A program made the translations under genes and the position numbers. 64,000 nucleotides of DNA, taken from the NCBI GenBank assembly GCA_015068525.1, contig SVKJ01000005.1:39302-103301 (forward strand). The letters run 5' to 3'. Below the pieces are notes generated by a model, which worked only from the letters and a program-made list of their open reading frames with translations, had not been told where the DNA came from and made no database searches. The DNA comes from Oscillospiraceae bacterium (lineage in GTDB: Bacteria > Bacillota > Clostridia > UMGS1840 > HGM11507). The stretch's first letter is position 1, and the number at the start of each line of letters is the position of its first letter. Of this stretch, positions 1-7,591 are shown one piece after another.

Positions 1-1103
1 ATAAAATCTCCTTTTAATATTGTATACGAGAAATTGTTCACAACAACATTCCTGTCGTCATATTTAAAGGAAACATCTGAAAATACAATGCTTTTCATAT
101 CTGAATAAATATCAGATAAGTATTGGTCGTCATACCCTTCCATATCTTCCTTTAAATTTTCAATTTCAATTATTCTTTCAGTTGATGCTATAGCATGATA
201 GAACTGAGGAATAATTGATGAAATTCCTCTAAATGGTGTTTGAACTTGCGACACAAGTTGAAGCATCGCAGTTAAAGTACCAACTGTTATATAACCGAAA
301 GATAATTTGTATGCACCCCATCCCAGTGCAAGATAATATCCGAAAGTAAATGCAATATACACTAAAATATTTGCAATTATACTTATAGTATTTCTCTTTA
401 TTTTGAAATTAAAGTTTATCTTTTGTAAGTTATAAGTTTCGTTTGCAATTGCCTCTTCGTTTTTAAATGCTTTTATAACAAGAATATTCGAAAGTGCTTC
501 CTGTATGTACGATTTAACTTTGCCGTCAGATTCCTGGCATTTTTTGTGAAGTGATTTCATTTTCCTGCTGTATATCTGAGTAACTAAAATAAATACAGGC
601 CCAAAAATTAAATATATTAAAGCAAATGAAGGATCTAACCAGAATAACATTGAAAAAGCACCGATAAGTTTTGTGATAAGTGAAACCACAACAGGCACAA
701 TAGATGTAAAAGCAGTGGTAACAACAACAACATCACCGGTTAATCTGTTTAAAAGTTCTCCCGTATGATATTTATATATATCCGAAATATCTTTTTTTAA
801 AAGTCTGTTAAAAACACTTGTTTTAATAGACATTTCCATTTTACCGCTTAACTTTATATTTAAACGGCTATACACAACTTGCAAAATTAATTCAAGTATA
901 ATAAAAAATGCAAGAAGTATTATTTTGTCCCAAAACGCTCCATGATATGCTCCGGTTGCTATATCAACTATTTGCTTTCCCAAATATGTCAAAGCAACAA
1001 GACACAATGACATAAATGCGCTTATAACAGTAAGCAAAATTAAATATGGTAGTGTTTTTTTGGAATTAGAATATATCCATTTTAAAGAAGATAAACTTTT
1101 CAC
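1..1103 (-). CDS. ABC transporter, membrane domain plus start of ATPase domain (partial)
   Basis: Exporter-type ABC half-transporter. Reading from the GTG start at 1103, about 330 residues form the six-helix type-1 exporter membrane domain. The window edge cuts the protein just as the nucleotide-binding domain begins (FKYDDRNVVVNNF...LKGDF), so Walker A, the signature motif and Walker B are outside. The start is set by GGAGG 11 nt upstream and by a GTGA overlap with the stop of the peptidase gene, indicating translational coupling. It is the last visible gene of a five-gene minus-strand cassette (membrane protein, HprK-like, PqqD-like, peptidase), so export of a modified peptide or surface compound is the likeliest job. 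The substrate is not known. Confidence 0.85.
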   Translation of the reverse strand, partial: MKSLSSLKWIYSNSKKTLPYLILLTVISAFMSLCLVALTYLGKQIVDIATGAYHGAFWDKIILLAFFIILELILQVVYSRLNIKLSGKMEMSIKTSVFNRLLKKDISDIYKYHTGELLNRLTGDVVVVTTAFTSIVPVVVSLITKLIGAFSMLFWLDPSFALIYLIFGPVFILVTQIYSRKMKSLHKKCQESDGKVKSYIQEALSNILVIKAFKNEEAIANETYNLQKINFNFKIKRNTISIIANILVYIAFTFGYYLALGWGAYKLSFGYITVGTLTAMLQLVSQVQTPFRGISSIIPQFYHAIASTERIIEIENLKEDMEGYDDQYLSDIYSDMKSIVFSDVSFKYDDRNVVVNNFSYTILKGDF

Positions 1104-1558
1104 TTTTTAATTATCCTCCAAATTTTTAGTGCAAATATAAGTAATGGTTTTCTGATTTTAAGACTTAAAACCCAAAATCTTGCATAAAACATACTTAAAA
1201 AAGAATTAAAATCATAAACCTTCCCTTTTCGCGTAAATGAAACTACCTTTCCAATTACCTGATTCGGATATATAGGATATTCAATCAGAGTCTGGTTATC
1301 TCCACATAAATAAAATTCATTATTTTTTACTTTCACAATTCTATGTAAAACAAGATCTCCGTTGTTTCTTACATACAGTATAATATCATATTTTTTATAT
1401 TCATTAAATTTTTTTACAGTAACAGAATCTCTTAAATGAGAAAACAAAGGGAACATACTGTTCCCTGTTACTGTAAGATTAACCTGTTTATCTTTATTTA
1501 TCATTTCTTGAATAAACGGAGTTAATTCTTTTGTTGTTTTAAAAATTCTATTATTCAC
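1100..1558 (-). CDS. Signal peptidase-like serine peptidase (S26B, SipW/SEC11 type)
   Basis: 152 residues, GTG start preceded by GGAG, overlapping the PqqD-like stop by 8 bp. It has the S26-family blocks: GNSMFP with the nucleophilic Ser near residue 34, LHRI near residue 92 and CGDN near residue 106. The Ser-His-Asp arrangement is that of SEC11/SipW-type peptidases rather than the Ser-Lys dyad of classical LepB. There is no N-terminal anchor, but the C-terminal 35 residues are hydrophobic and basic and could bind the membrane. Next to a PqqD-like protein and an ABC exporter, it probably trims the leader of the compound handled by the cassette (inference). It could instead be an S24/S26 relative with no peptidase role. 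Confidence 0.7.
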   Translation of the reverse strand: MNNRIFKTTKELTPFIQEMINKDKQVNLTVTGNSMFPLFSHLRDSVTVKKFNEYKKYDIILYVRNNGDLVLHRIVKVKNNEFYLCGDNQTLIEYPIYPNQVIGKVVSFTRKGKVYDFNSFLSMFYARFWVLSLKIRKPLLIFALKIWRIIKK

Positions 1559-1817
1559 AGATTGCTCCTATTGTTTTTAATTTTTCAACAAACTCATCAA
1601 TATCAGCGCTGACAACTTCTCTTTCAACGTCATATTCTTTTAAGAAATCTTCTATTAATTCATCTTTTGTAATATCATTTTGAAGTTTATTCCACATGAA
1701 ATTTCCTGTTTCATTAAGTGTTATCATACCGTTTAAATCAACAGTTTCGGTTCCTGTAGGGATGACAATATAACTTCCGCCTATTTCACTTAAAATAAAT
1801 GAATCTTTAATTTTCAT
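1551..1817 (-). CDS. PqqD-like peptide chaperone
   Basis: 88 residues with the pattern of the PqqD family: an N-terminal beta part (IVIPTGTETVDLNGMITLN), ETGNFMWNKL, then two helices with an acidic EEYDVEREVVSADIDEFV-like stretch. PqqD proteins bind the leader of ribosomally made peptides and present it to modifying enzymes. RBS AAGGAG lies 6 nt before ATG. The gene is between the HprK-like and peptidase genes in one operon. No radical-SAM enzyme, cyclase or precursor peptide is visible in the window; these would have to lie left of position 1 or elsewhere. Confidence 0.75.
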   Translation of the reverse strand: MKIKDSFILSEIGGSYIVIPTGTETVDLNGMITLNETGNFMWNKLQNDITKDELIEDFLKEYDVEREVVSADIDEFVEKLKTIGAICE

Positions 1818-1836
1818 TTTGTTCTCCTTTTATCTA

Positions 1837-2688
1837 TCACAAATTTAATTCTTTTTTAACTACCTTAGGGGCTTCTTCTGATATGGTACATCTTAATCTA
1901 TATATCGGAACATCCTCTACTAATTTTGAAATATTAGACATAACTTTTTGTGCCAGTTCTTTATATGCTGGTAAAAAAGTCTGCTTTATAATTCTTAATA
2001 CTGAGTCAGGAGCATATATTCTCTCAATCTCGTTAACCTTTCCTCTTTCTAAAAACACCAACGCTTTTAGAGGAACAGATACATTAGCGTTAATTTCACT
2101 TTTACCACTCCACGGACATCCGAATAAATGCCATACATCATCAACTTTTTTAATTACAGGCATATCATCATTAACAATTGTTACATCATCAAAAACTTTT
2201 TGCCAAAGTCTTGTATGTGTTGACTTGCCTGTACCTGAATCAGCAGAAAACATTACACCGTTATTTTTATATGATAACGAGGAAGAATGAAGAGACATTC
2301 CGTAAGAATTAAGCATTATATATTTGATAACAAAGCCTATCATATTAAATTGCCTTATATTTAGTGATGCACCGCCTAAATCTTCTACATCCATAAGTTC
2401 ACATTTAATATTTGCCCACTCTTTATCCGAACTGATTATTGCAGAACATTCATTTTCTTTTAACAAATCATACTGATAATACGTATCTTCTGTTTCTCCG
2501 TATATTCTAAAATTATCTTTTTTTACAATATCACATAACGGAACAGGAATAGATTTTTTTTCTTCGCATAATATTTTCACACTGCATAAAGCATCATCAG
2601 GAATAGTATAATTCCTTACTCTATATTTAAAGTAATCATAAATCGTTCCCTGAACATCAATATTGATGCCACCAATACTAATCTTCAT
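1837..2688 (-). CDS. HPr kinase/phosphorylase-like P-loop ATPase
   Basis: 283 residues from the ATG at 2688, which has GGAG 9 nt upstream; an upstream in-frame ATG at 2712 lacks this. Walker A is SADSGTGKST near residues 148-157, followed by NDDMPVI near 174 and GCPWSGK, the order seen in HPr-kinase/PEPCK-like proteins. The N-terminal 130 residues are a separate beta-rich domain without a known motif. HprK-like proteins next to PqqD-like proteins are known from lasso-peptide clusters, where they phosphorylate the peptide, and from uncharacterised Firmicute cassettes. True HprK is unlikely because the HPr-recognition region is absent. It overlaps the preceding gene's stop by 11 bp. Confidence 0.7.
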   Translation of the reverse strand: MKISIGGINIDVQGTIYDYFKYRVRNYTIPDDALCSVKILCEEKKSIPVPLCDIVKKDNFRIYGETEDTYYQYDLLKENECSAIISSDKEWANIKCELMDVEDLGGASLNIRQFNMIGFVIKYIMLNSYGMSLHSSSLSYKNNGVMFSADSGTGKSTHTRLWQKVFDDVTIVNDDMPVIKKVDDVWHLFGCPWSGKSEINANVSVPLKALVFLERGKVNEIERIYAPDSVLRIIKQTFLPAYKELAQKVMSNISKLVEDVPIYRLRCTISEEAPKVVKKELNL

Positions 2689-3340
2689 TTTTGAGTTCTC
2701 CGTTTTCGTCAATTGACATCATTGGATTTTCTCCTTCTTTAAGTGCCTGGTCAAATTTCTTTTCAGCTGTTTCAACACAGAATATACCAATTATAACAAA
2801 AACTTGTGATACCATGGTTGAAACCAAAAGAGTAATATTATATTCATTCGATTGAGATTCAACGGCAATCTGAATACTTAAGCCAACAAGAATAATAACC
2901 AGTACAATACAAATACGGATTAAAACATCTAACTGGTATAATTTATCCGCATATTTTTTTTCTCTTAATGCAAATCTTTTCTGGTTTATAATACTTGATA
3001 TTAAAATAAGTACAAGTAATGTTGAAACCGACTGGAACAGTAAGTAATATGCAATTTCTTTATCAAATATCAAAACAATTATACTTACAAATATAAAAGG
3101 TATAAGATATTTTGAAAAAGTTCTTGTAGATTTGTCATACTCATATCCAAATGCAAAATATAAACACCATATAATTAAAAATATTTTAGAAATCAGGCAA
3201 GGAACAAGAACCTGAGTTACATAATAAAACTCTAACCTTATCATACCTGTACCAATACTTAAGAGTAAGAAATTAGTTAAAATCGTTGTCACGCAGGCTA
3301 ATATACCTGATATTTTGTTTACCTTTTTTAAGAACTCCAT
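2678..3340 (-). CDS. Multi-pass membrane protein of unknown function
   Basis: 220 residues from the ATG at 3340, chosen because GGAGAGG lies 7 nt upstream; the ATG at 3361 has no such site. I count six hydrophobic segments (about residues 12-34, 45-65, 80-96, 100-118, 143-163, 172-190) and an acidic C-terminal tail ending in NGELKNED. I recognise no family. It is the first gene of the PqqD/HprK-like cassette and overlaps the next gene, so it is probably a membrane partner of that system. Confidence 0.65.
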   Translation of the reverse strand: MEFLKKVNKISGILACVTTILTNFLLLSIGTGMIRLEFYYVTQVLVPCLISKIFLIIWCLYFAFGYEYDKSTRTFSKYLIPFIFVSIIVLIFDKEIAYYLLFQSVSTLLVLILISSIINQKRFALREKKYADKLYQLDVLIRICIVLVIILVGLSIQIAVESQSNEYNITLLVSTMVSQVFVIIGIFCVETAEKKFDQALKEGENPMMSIDENGELKNED

Positions 3341-3463
3341 AACATTACCTCTCCAATACATAATAAAACAGTTTCAATTCAGATTAAATAAATAATCAGC
3401 ATTATTATAACATTAATTTTATTATTTTTCAATATATAAAACTTATTTTATTTACTAAAATTG

Positions 3464-3492
3464 TTGAAGATTTTTTTATATTGTGTTAAAAT
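3464..3492 (+). promoter_or_regulatory. Sigma-A promoter of the GT2 gene
   Basis: TTGAAG (3464-3469), 17-nt spacer, TAAAAT (3487-3492), about 33 bp before the GT2 start codon. The rest of the 3341-3525 interval is AT-rich without a clear promoter for the leftward cassette. Confidence 0.7.
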
Positions 3493-3525
3493 GTAATAAA
3501 ATTAAAATTAAAGGAGAATTAATAT

Positions 3526-4542
3526 ATGAAAATCAGTATTATAGTACCTGTTTATAATGCTGAAAAAAGCATTCATAAATGCATAGACTCAATACTAAAT
3601 CAAAATTATAAAGATTATGAAATTATACTTATAGATGACGGCTCAACTGATAAAAGTGGTATGATTTGTGATGAATATACTATGAAGGACCTTAGAGTTT
3701 CGGCCGTTCATATTCGTCGAAACGAAGGATTGTCAAACGCAATTAAAACGGGCATAAAAAAAGCGCAGGGTGATTTAATAACAATAGTTGACAGCGATGA
3801 TTTTTTAGACAGATTTTATTTAGAAAGAATGCATAACGCATTTGTTATGAATAATGCAGATATGGTTTTTTGTGACTATGTTAAGCATGATGGTACAAGA
3901 AACATAAGAACACATTTATCTTTGCTTGAAAGTGGAAAATACGAGAAAGAAAGAATACAAAAAGAAGTAATTCCAAAAATGCTTAATACTTCTTTAAACA
4001 CATACAGCCCTGTTATAAGTACTAAACATTGGGCGAAAGTTTTTAAAGCGGAACTTTTAAAATCTGCTTTAAGAATATACTCAAGGCATTCTATAAACGA
4101 TATTTCTGATTTAATAACAGTTTCTGTACTTCTTAACAGTGAAAGAGTTGTTTATTTAAAAAACGAGTATCTTTACTACTATAGATTAAGTCCTATTCTT
4201 TTCGAAACACAATTTTACGAAAATAAAATTACATACTATAATAATTTATACACTATATTAAGCAAAAAAACAGATCTTGACAAAGAATTTTATTATTTTA
4301 AAATCAACATAATTACAGATTCCCTACTCCATTTAACTAACTACGTCGAAACTATAAGTAAAAGAAGAATTATAAATAAAATCAAAGAAATTAAAGAATC
4401 ATCCTTTTATAAGGAATTAAATATCAGTAAATTAAATCCCTTAAATAATAAGCAGAAAATTTATCTTTTTTTACTAAAACACAATATGCTTAGAACAATA
4501 TACTATATTTTAAGATATATATCTAAAAAGAAAAAATATTAA
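3526..4542 (+). CDS. Family 2 glycosyltransferase
   Basis: 338 residues. The N-terminal GT-A domain starts directly with KISIIVPVYNAEKSI and has the nucleotide-binding DDGSTDKS near residue 37 and a VDSDDF acid motif near residue 88, typical of GT2 enzymes transferring a sugar from a nucleotide donor to a surface glycan. The last 100 residues are lysine/isoleucine-rich with no clear membrane helix. RBS AAAGGAG precedes the ATG, with a promoter directly upstream and a terminator directly downstream, so it is a single-gene unit. It may act with the neighbouring leftward cassette, but only proximity suggests this. Confidence 0.85.
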   Translation: MKISIIVPVYNAEKSIHKCIDSILNQNYKDYEIILIDDGSTDKSGMICDEYTMKDLRVSAVHIRRNEGLSNAIKTGIKKAQGDLITIVDSDDFLDRFYLERMHNAFVMNNADMVFCDYVKHDGTRNIRTHLSLLESGKYEKERIQKEVIPKMLNTSLNTYSPVISTKHWAKVFKAELLKSALRIYSRHSINDISDLITVSVLLNSERVVYLKNEYLYYYRLSPILFETQFYENKITYYNNLYTILSKKTDLDKEFYYFKINIITDSLLHLTNYVETISKRRIINKIKEIKESSFYKELNISKLNPLNNKQKIYLFLLKHNMLRTIYYILRYISKKKKY

Positions 4543-4587
4543 AATTAAATGCGTCTTATTTAAAAAATATAAGACGCATTTAATTTT
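4541..4587. terminator. Bidirectional terminator between convergent genes
   Basis: Perfect 19-bp inverted repeat (4541-4559 with 4569-4587) around a 9-nt loop. The GC-rich top is flanked by A-tracts and T-tracts, so it can stop both the GT2 gene and the convergent gene. Confidence 0.85.
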
Positions 4588-4598
4588 AATAAAAAATT

Positions 4599-4955
4599 TC
4601 ATTTTATGTTATCAATTTCTTTTAAGAATTCTTCTTTGGTATAAATATTAAGATGAGGTTTATCGCGTTTTAAAATTGTAAGTATCTGAGAAGTATTGTC
4701 AGTCGACCCTAAATCAACTATCCCTACCCTGTTGTCATAAGCACCGTTATCATCTTTTAAAACTTTTAAAAGCAATGAATTGGCAATTCCTTCTATTCTG
4801 TCGCTATCATTTTTTACAAAAGCAATAGTATATACTCTTTTATCTTTTAAAACTCTGCTTTCCCCTATGTACGCAAAAACATTAAGTATTGTCTGAACCA
4901 ATCCGTAAATTGCAAAAAAACTCAAAAAGATTCCTACAAAAAAATCTGATAACAT
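4599..4955 (-). CDS. Small membrane-anchored protein with a partial GT-A-like motif
   Basis: 118 residues from the ATG at 4955, preceded by GGAGGTG 6 nt upstream; an ATG at 4970 overlaps that site and is unlikely. One N-terminal hydrophobic segment (residues 5-28) is followed by a soluble part with VDLGSTDNTSQIL near residue 85. This resembles the donor-binding DDGSTDNT of GT2 glycosyltransferases with the first Asp pair changed. The rest of a glycosyltransferase is absent, so it is either a degenerate remnant or a short family of its own. Confidence 0.55.
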   Translation of the reverse strand: MLSDFFVGIFLSFFAIYGLVQTILNVFAYIGESRVLKDKRVYTIAFVKNDSDRIEGIANSLLLKVLKDDNGAYDNRVGIVDLGSTDNTSQILTILKRDKPHLNIYTKEEFLKEIDNIK

Positions 4956-4995
4956 AAAAAACACCTCCATATTCTAATATATGAAGGTGAAAAAA

Positions 4996-5739
4996 TTAAG
5001 TTACTCTTTTTAAGAATTGTCTTGTTCTTTCATTTTTAGGGTTATCAATAACTTCTGATGGTGTTCCTTCCTCTATAATATTTCCTCCATCCATAAATAT
5101 AACCCTCGTTGCAACTTCTCTTGCAAAAGCGATTTCATGAGTTACAACCAGCATTGTATTCTGCTCTTTTGCAAGTTTAGTCATAACATTTAAAACTTCC
5201 CCTGTAAGTTCCGGATCAAGTGCGCTTGTAGGTTCGTCAAACAAAAGTAATTTTGGATTCATAGCCAAAGCTCTTGCTATTGCAACACGTTGTTGTTGCC
5301 CTCCTGACAACTGTGATGGATAAGCCTCGCTCTTATCACTAAGCCCGACACTTTCAAGTAATTTTTTCGCGTTATTAATTGCTTCTTCCTTAGGCACATT
5401 ATTAACCACCATAGGAGCATCTATTATATTGTCTAAAACCGATTTATGAGGAAACAGATTAAATTGCTGGAATACCATTCCCATATTTTTCAATAATGGT
5501 CTTAGTTCTTTATCAGTTTTATAAACCCCATTTTCAACAATAGAATCTTCAAATAAATAAATGCTGCCATCGTCAATTTTTTCAAGTTTATTAAGGCATC
5601 TTAAAAAAGTACTTTTTCCTGACCCTGAAGAACCAATTATAGCGATAATTTCTCCTTCCAAAACAGTCATATCAATTCCTTTTAAGACTTCTAATTTACC
5701 AAACTTTTTCTTTATATTTTCAACCTTTAAAATACTCAT
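4996..5739 (-). CDS. glnQ: Polar amino-acid ABC transporter, ATP-binding protein
   Basis: 247 residues, the usual GlnQ/HisP length. Walker A GSSGSGKST near residue 36, Q-loop FQQFNLFPH, signature LSGGQQQR near residue 146, Walker B LLLFDEP followed by TSALDPE, and the switch His in VTHE. It energises uptake of a polar amino acid across the cytoplasmic membrane with the permease at 5755 and the binding protein at 6694. It is last in that minus-strand operon, 15 bp after the permease; RBS AAGGAGG. The substrate cannot be read from the sequence. Confidence 0.92.
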   Translation of the reverse strand: MSILKVENIKKKFGKLEVLKGIDMTVLEGEIIAIIGSSGSGKSTFLRCLNKLEKIDDGSIYLFEDSIVENGVYKTDKELRPLLKNMGMVFQQFNLFPHKSVLDNIIDAPMVVNNVPKEEAINNAKKLLESVGLSDKSEAYPSQLSGGQQQRVAIARALAMNPKLLLFDEPTSALDPELTGEVLNVMTKLAKEQNTMLVVTHEIAFAREVATRVIFMDGGNIIEEGTPSEVIDNPKNERTRQFLKRVT

Positions 5740-5754
5740 TGGTAAACCTCCTTT

Positions 5755-6399
5755 TTACTGATAATAGTCTAATTTTTTCTCAATATAATTGAAAATGACC
5801 GTAACTATACCACATAAAATAAGATAAAACAGCCCTGAATAAAATAGTGGCCACAATATATGTTCGCTATTCATCATTCTTTTTGCATTCCATGTAATTT
5901 CATAAATCATAATTGTATTAGCCAAAGAGGTATCTTTAATCAGCGTCAAAAACTCATTTCCCATTGGCGGAATAATTCTTTTTATTACCTGCGGAAGAAT
6001 TATTCTCATAAAAATTTGAATTCGAGTATAACCTAAAACTGCACCTGCCTCATATTGCCCTTTTGATATGCTTTCTATACCTCCTCTGAAAATCTCAGCA
6101 AAATAACAAGCATAATTAAGCACAAAAGCAATAATTACAGCAAGAAACATATCCATTCCAACAATTCCGATAAGACCCGGTCCAAGACCAAATATGATAA
6201 GCTGTAACATAAGTGGTGTTCCTCTGATAACCCATATAAGCATTTTCAAAGGAAATTTAATGACTTTAAATTTACTCATTGCACCAAGAGAAATTAATAA
6301 TCCAAGCGGAAGTGCCATTAAAAGTGTCAGGGAAAATATTTTCATTGTAGTGCCAAGTCCCTGAATTAAACTCATTGTAACTTTAACAAATAATTGCAT
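5755..6399 (-). CDS. Polar amino-acid ABC transporter, permease
   Basis: 214 residues, with about five membrane helices and the HisM/GlnP-type coupling loop EAGAVLGYTRIQIFMRIILPQ near residues 116-136. This loop contacts the ATPase. Family length is 210-230. The start is preceded by AGGTG. Upstream, between this gene and the binding-protein gene, are a terminator hairpin and three hairpin repeats, so expression of the permease and ATPase probably falls below that of the binding protein. Confidence 0.9.
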   Translation of the reverse strand: MQLFVKVTMSLIQGLGTTMKIFSLTLLMALPLGLLISLGAMSKFKVIKFPLKMLIWVIRGTPLMLQLIIFGLGPGLIGIVGMDMFLAVIIAFVLNYACYFAEIFRGGIESISKGQYEAGAVLGYTRIQIFMRIILPQVIKRIIPPMGNEFLTLIKDTSLANTIMIYEITWNAKRMMNSEHILWPLFYSGLFYLILCGIVTVIFNYIEKKLDYYQ

Positions 6400-6426
6400 A
6401 TCTACACCTATAATTAAAAACTTATT

Positions 6427-6453
6427 AAAAAGGCAGATAAAATCTGCCTTTTT
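6427..6453. terminator. Intra-operon terminator/attenuator hairpin
   Basis: 12-bp perfect stem (6427-6438 with 6442-6453), loop AAA, flanked by A5 and T5. It lies between the binding-protein gene and the permease gene, so it can partly terminate leftward transcripts. Confidence 0.75.
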
Positions 6454-6478
6454 AGATGATTTTATTGTGAATTAACAC

Positions 6479-6683
6479 AACAAGGTTCTCCGAAAATCTT
6501 AAGCCTTTGGCTTTTAGATTTTCGTGAGGTTCTTATTGCGGGTTAACGCAACAAGGTTCTCCGAAATTCTCGAGCTTTAGTTCGTTAGAATTTCGTGAGG
6601 TTCTTATTGCGGGTTAACGCAACAAGGTTCTCCGAAATTCTCGAGCTTTAGTTCGTTAGAATTTCGTGAGGTTCTTATTAATT
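6479..6683. repeat. Three tandem hairpin repeats, 71-bp period
   Basis: Units start at 6479, 6550 and 6621. Each opens with AACAAGGTTCTCCGAAA and closes with TTTCGTGAGGTTCTTATT, joined by the linker GCGGGTTAACGC. Units 2 and 3 are identical through the repeat. Unit 1 has a different stem (CGAAAATCT with AGATTTTCG) that still pairs. Two inverted relatives lie at 42642-42770. Confidence 0.85.
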
Positions 6684-6693
6684 AACTATTTTA

Positions 6694-7452
6694 TTATAAA
6701 GCAAGTGTTAAACCATATTTCTTAGCTAATTCAGTTAATTTGCCTTCAGAATTAAGTTCATCAATTGCTTTGTTAACAGAATTTAAAAGTTCTGTATCTT
6801 CTAATCTGAAACCAATACCATACTCTTCAGATGTAAGTTCAACCAAATAACCATATTTTTCATAACTTGTTCCTTCTGCAGTTGAAGCCTGAGCCATTGT
6901 AATATCAATTACACATGCATCAGCCTGACCCCCTGCTACTGCAAGTAATGCATCAGTCTGAGCTGCTACCGGAGTATATTTTTCATCTAATCCATTATCT
7001 TTTATAGCGGTTTCTCCGGCAGAACCTGCTTCGGCAGCAAATCTTAATCCCTTCATACTTGCCGCATCTTTATATGTATCTAATTTATCCTTAGCCATTA
7101 CAACTACCTGTGCATTTTTTACATACGCTTTGGAAACTGCACAATTCTTTTTAACTTCATCTGAAATTGTCATACCATTCCATATACAGTCAATTTGCAT
7201 TGCATCAAGTGTAGGAAACTTTGTATCCCAGTTGATTTCAATAAATTCAGGAGTTTTTCCTAATTTTTCACAAACTGCTTTTGCAAATTCTGTATCAAAT
7301 CCTGTAAGTTCTCCATCAGCATCAAGGAAATTCATTGGCTCATAAATTGTATAACCAATCTTAAGTGTATCGGAATTTTCACTGTTATCCGCACATCCTG
7401 CAAATCCAAGCACTAACGCTAATGATAAAATAATAGCAATAATTTTTTTCAT
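6694..7452 (-). CDS. Polar amino-acid ABC transporter, substrate-binding lipoprotein
   Basis: 252 residues from the ATG at 7452 (AGAGG 8 nt upstream). A lipoprotein signal ends in LGFAGC near residue 20, so it is anchored outside the membrane. The mature part is an SBP family 3 domain: LKIGYTIYEPMNF, GFDTEFAKAVCEKLG, NGMTISDEVKKN. It captures an amino acid for the permease/ATPase pair downstream, and is the first gene of the operon with its own promoter. Confidence 0.9.
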   Translation of the reverse strand: MKKIIAIILSLALVLGFAGCADNSENSDTLKIGYTIYEPMNFLDADGELTGFDTEFAKAVCEKLGKTPEFIEINWDTKFPTLDAMQIDCIWNGMTISDEVKKNCAVSKAYVKNAQVVVMAKDKLDTYKDAASMKGLRFAAEAGSAGETAIKDNGLDEKYTPVAAQTDALLAVAGGQADACVIDITMAQASTAEGTSYEKYGYLVELTSEEYGIGFRLEDTELLNSVNKAIDELNSEGKLTELAKKYGLTLAL

Positions 7453-7484
7453 TTTAACAACCTCTTTCATTATTTTATAGTTCT

Positions 7485-7513
7485 ATTATACTTTATCAAT
7501 TTAGCAAAGTAAA
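7485..7513 (-). promoter_or_regulatory. Promoter of the amino-acid ABC operon
   Basis: On the minus strand TTTACT (7513-7508), 17-nt spacer, TATAAT (7490-7485), about 35 bp before the binding-protein start. Confidence 0.65.
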
Positions 7514-7547
7514 GTATTATTTTGTTTTTTTGAAATTTTTGTAAAAA

Positions 7548-7578
7548 ATGCACAAACATAAATTAACAGTTTGTGCAT
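7548..7578 (-). terminator. Terminator of the comEC-holA-ligA operon
   Basis: Perfect 10-bp stem ATGCACAAAC/GTTTGTGCAT (7548-7557 with 7569-7578), followed on the minus strand by six T. It sits 14 bp after the ligA stop. Confidence 0.85.
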
Positions 7579-7591
7579 TTTAGTTGAAAAA

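Noticed and set aside
6479..6683. CRISPR-like direct repeats
   Set aside because: Three whole units of 71 bp, two of them identical including the interior, each a hairpin; no unique spacers.
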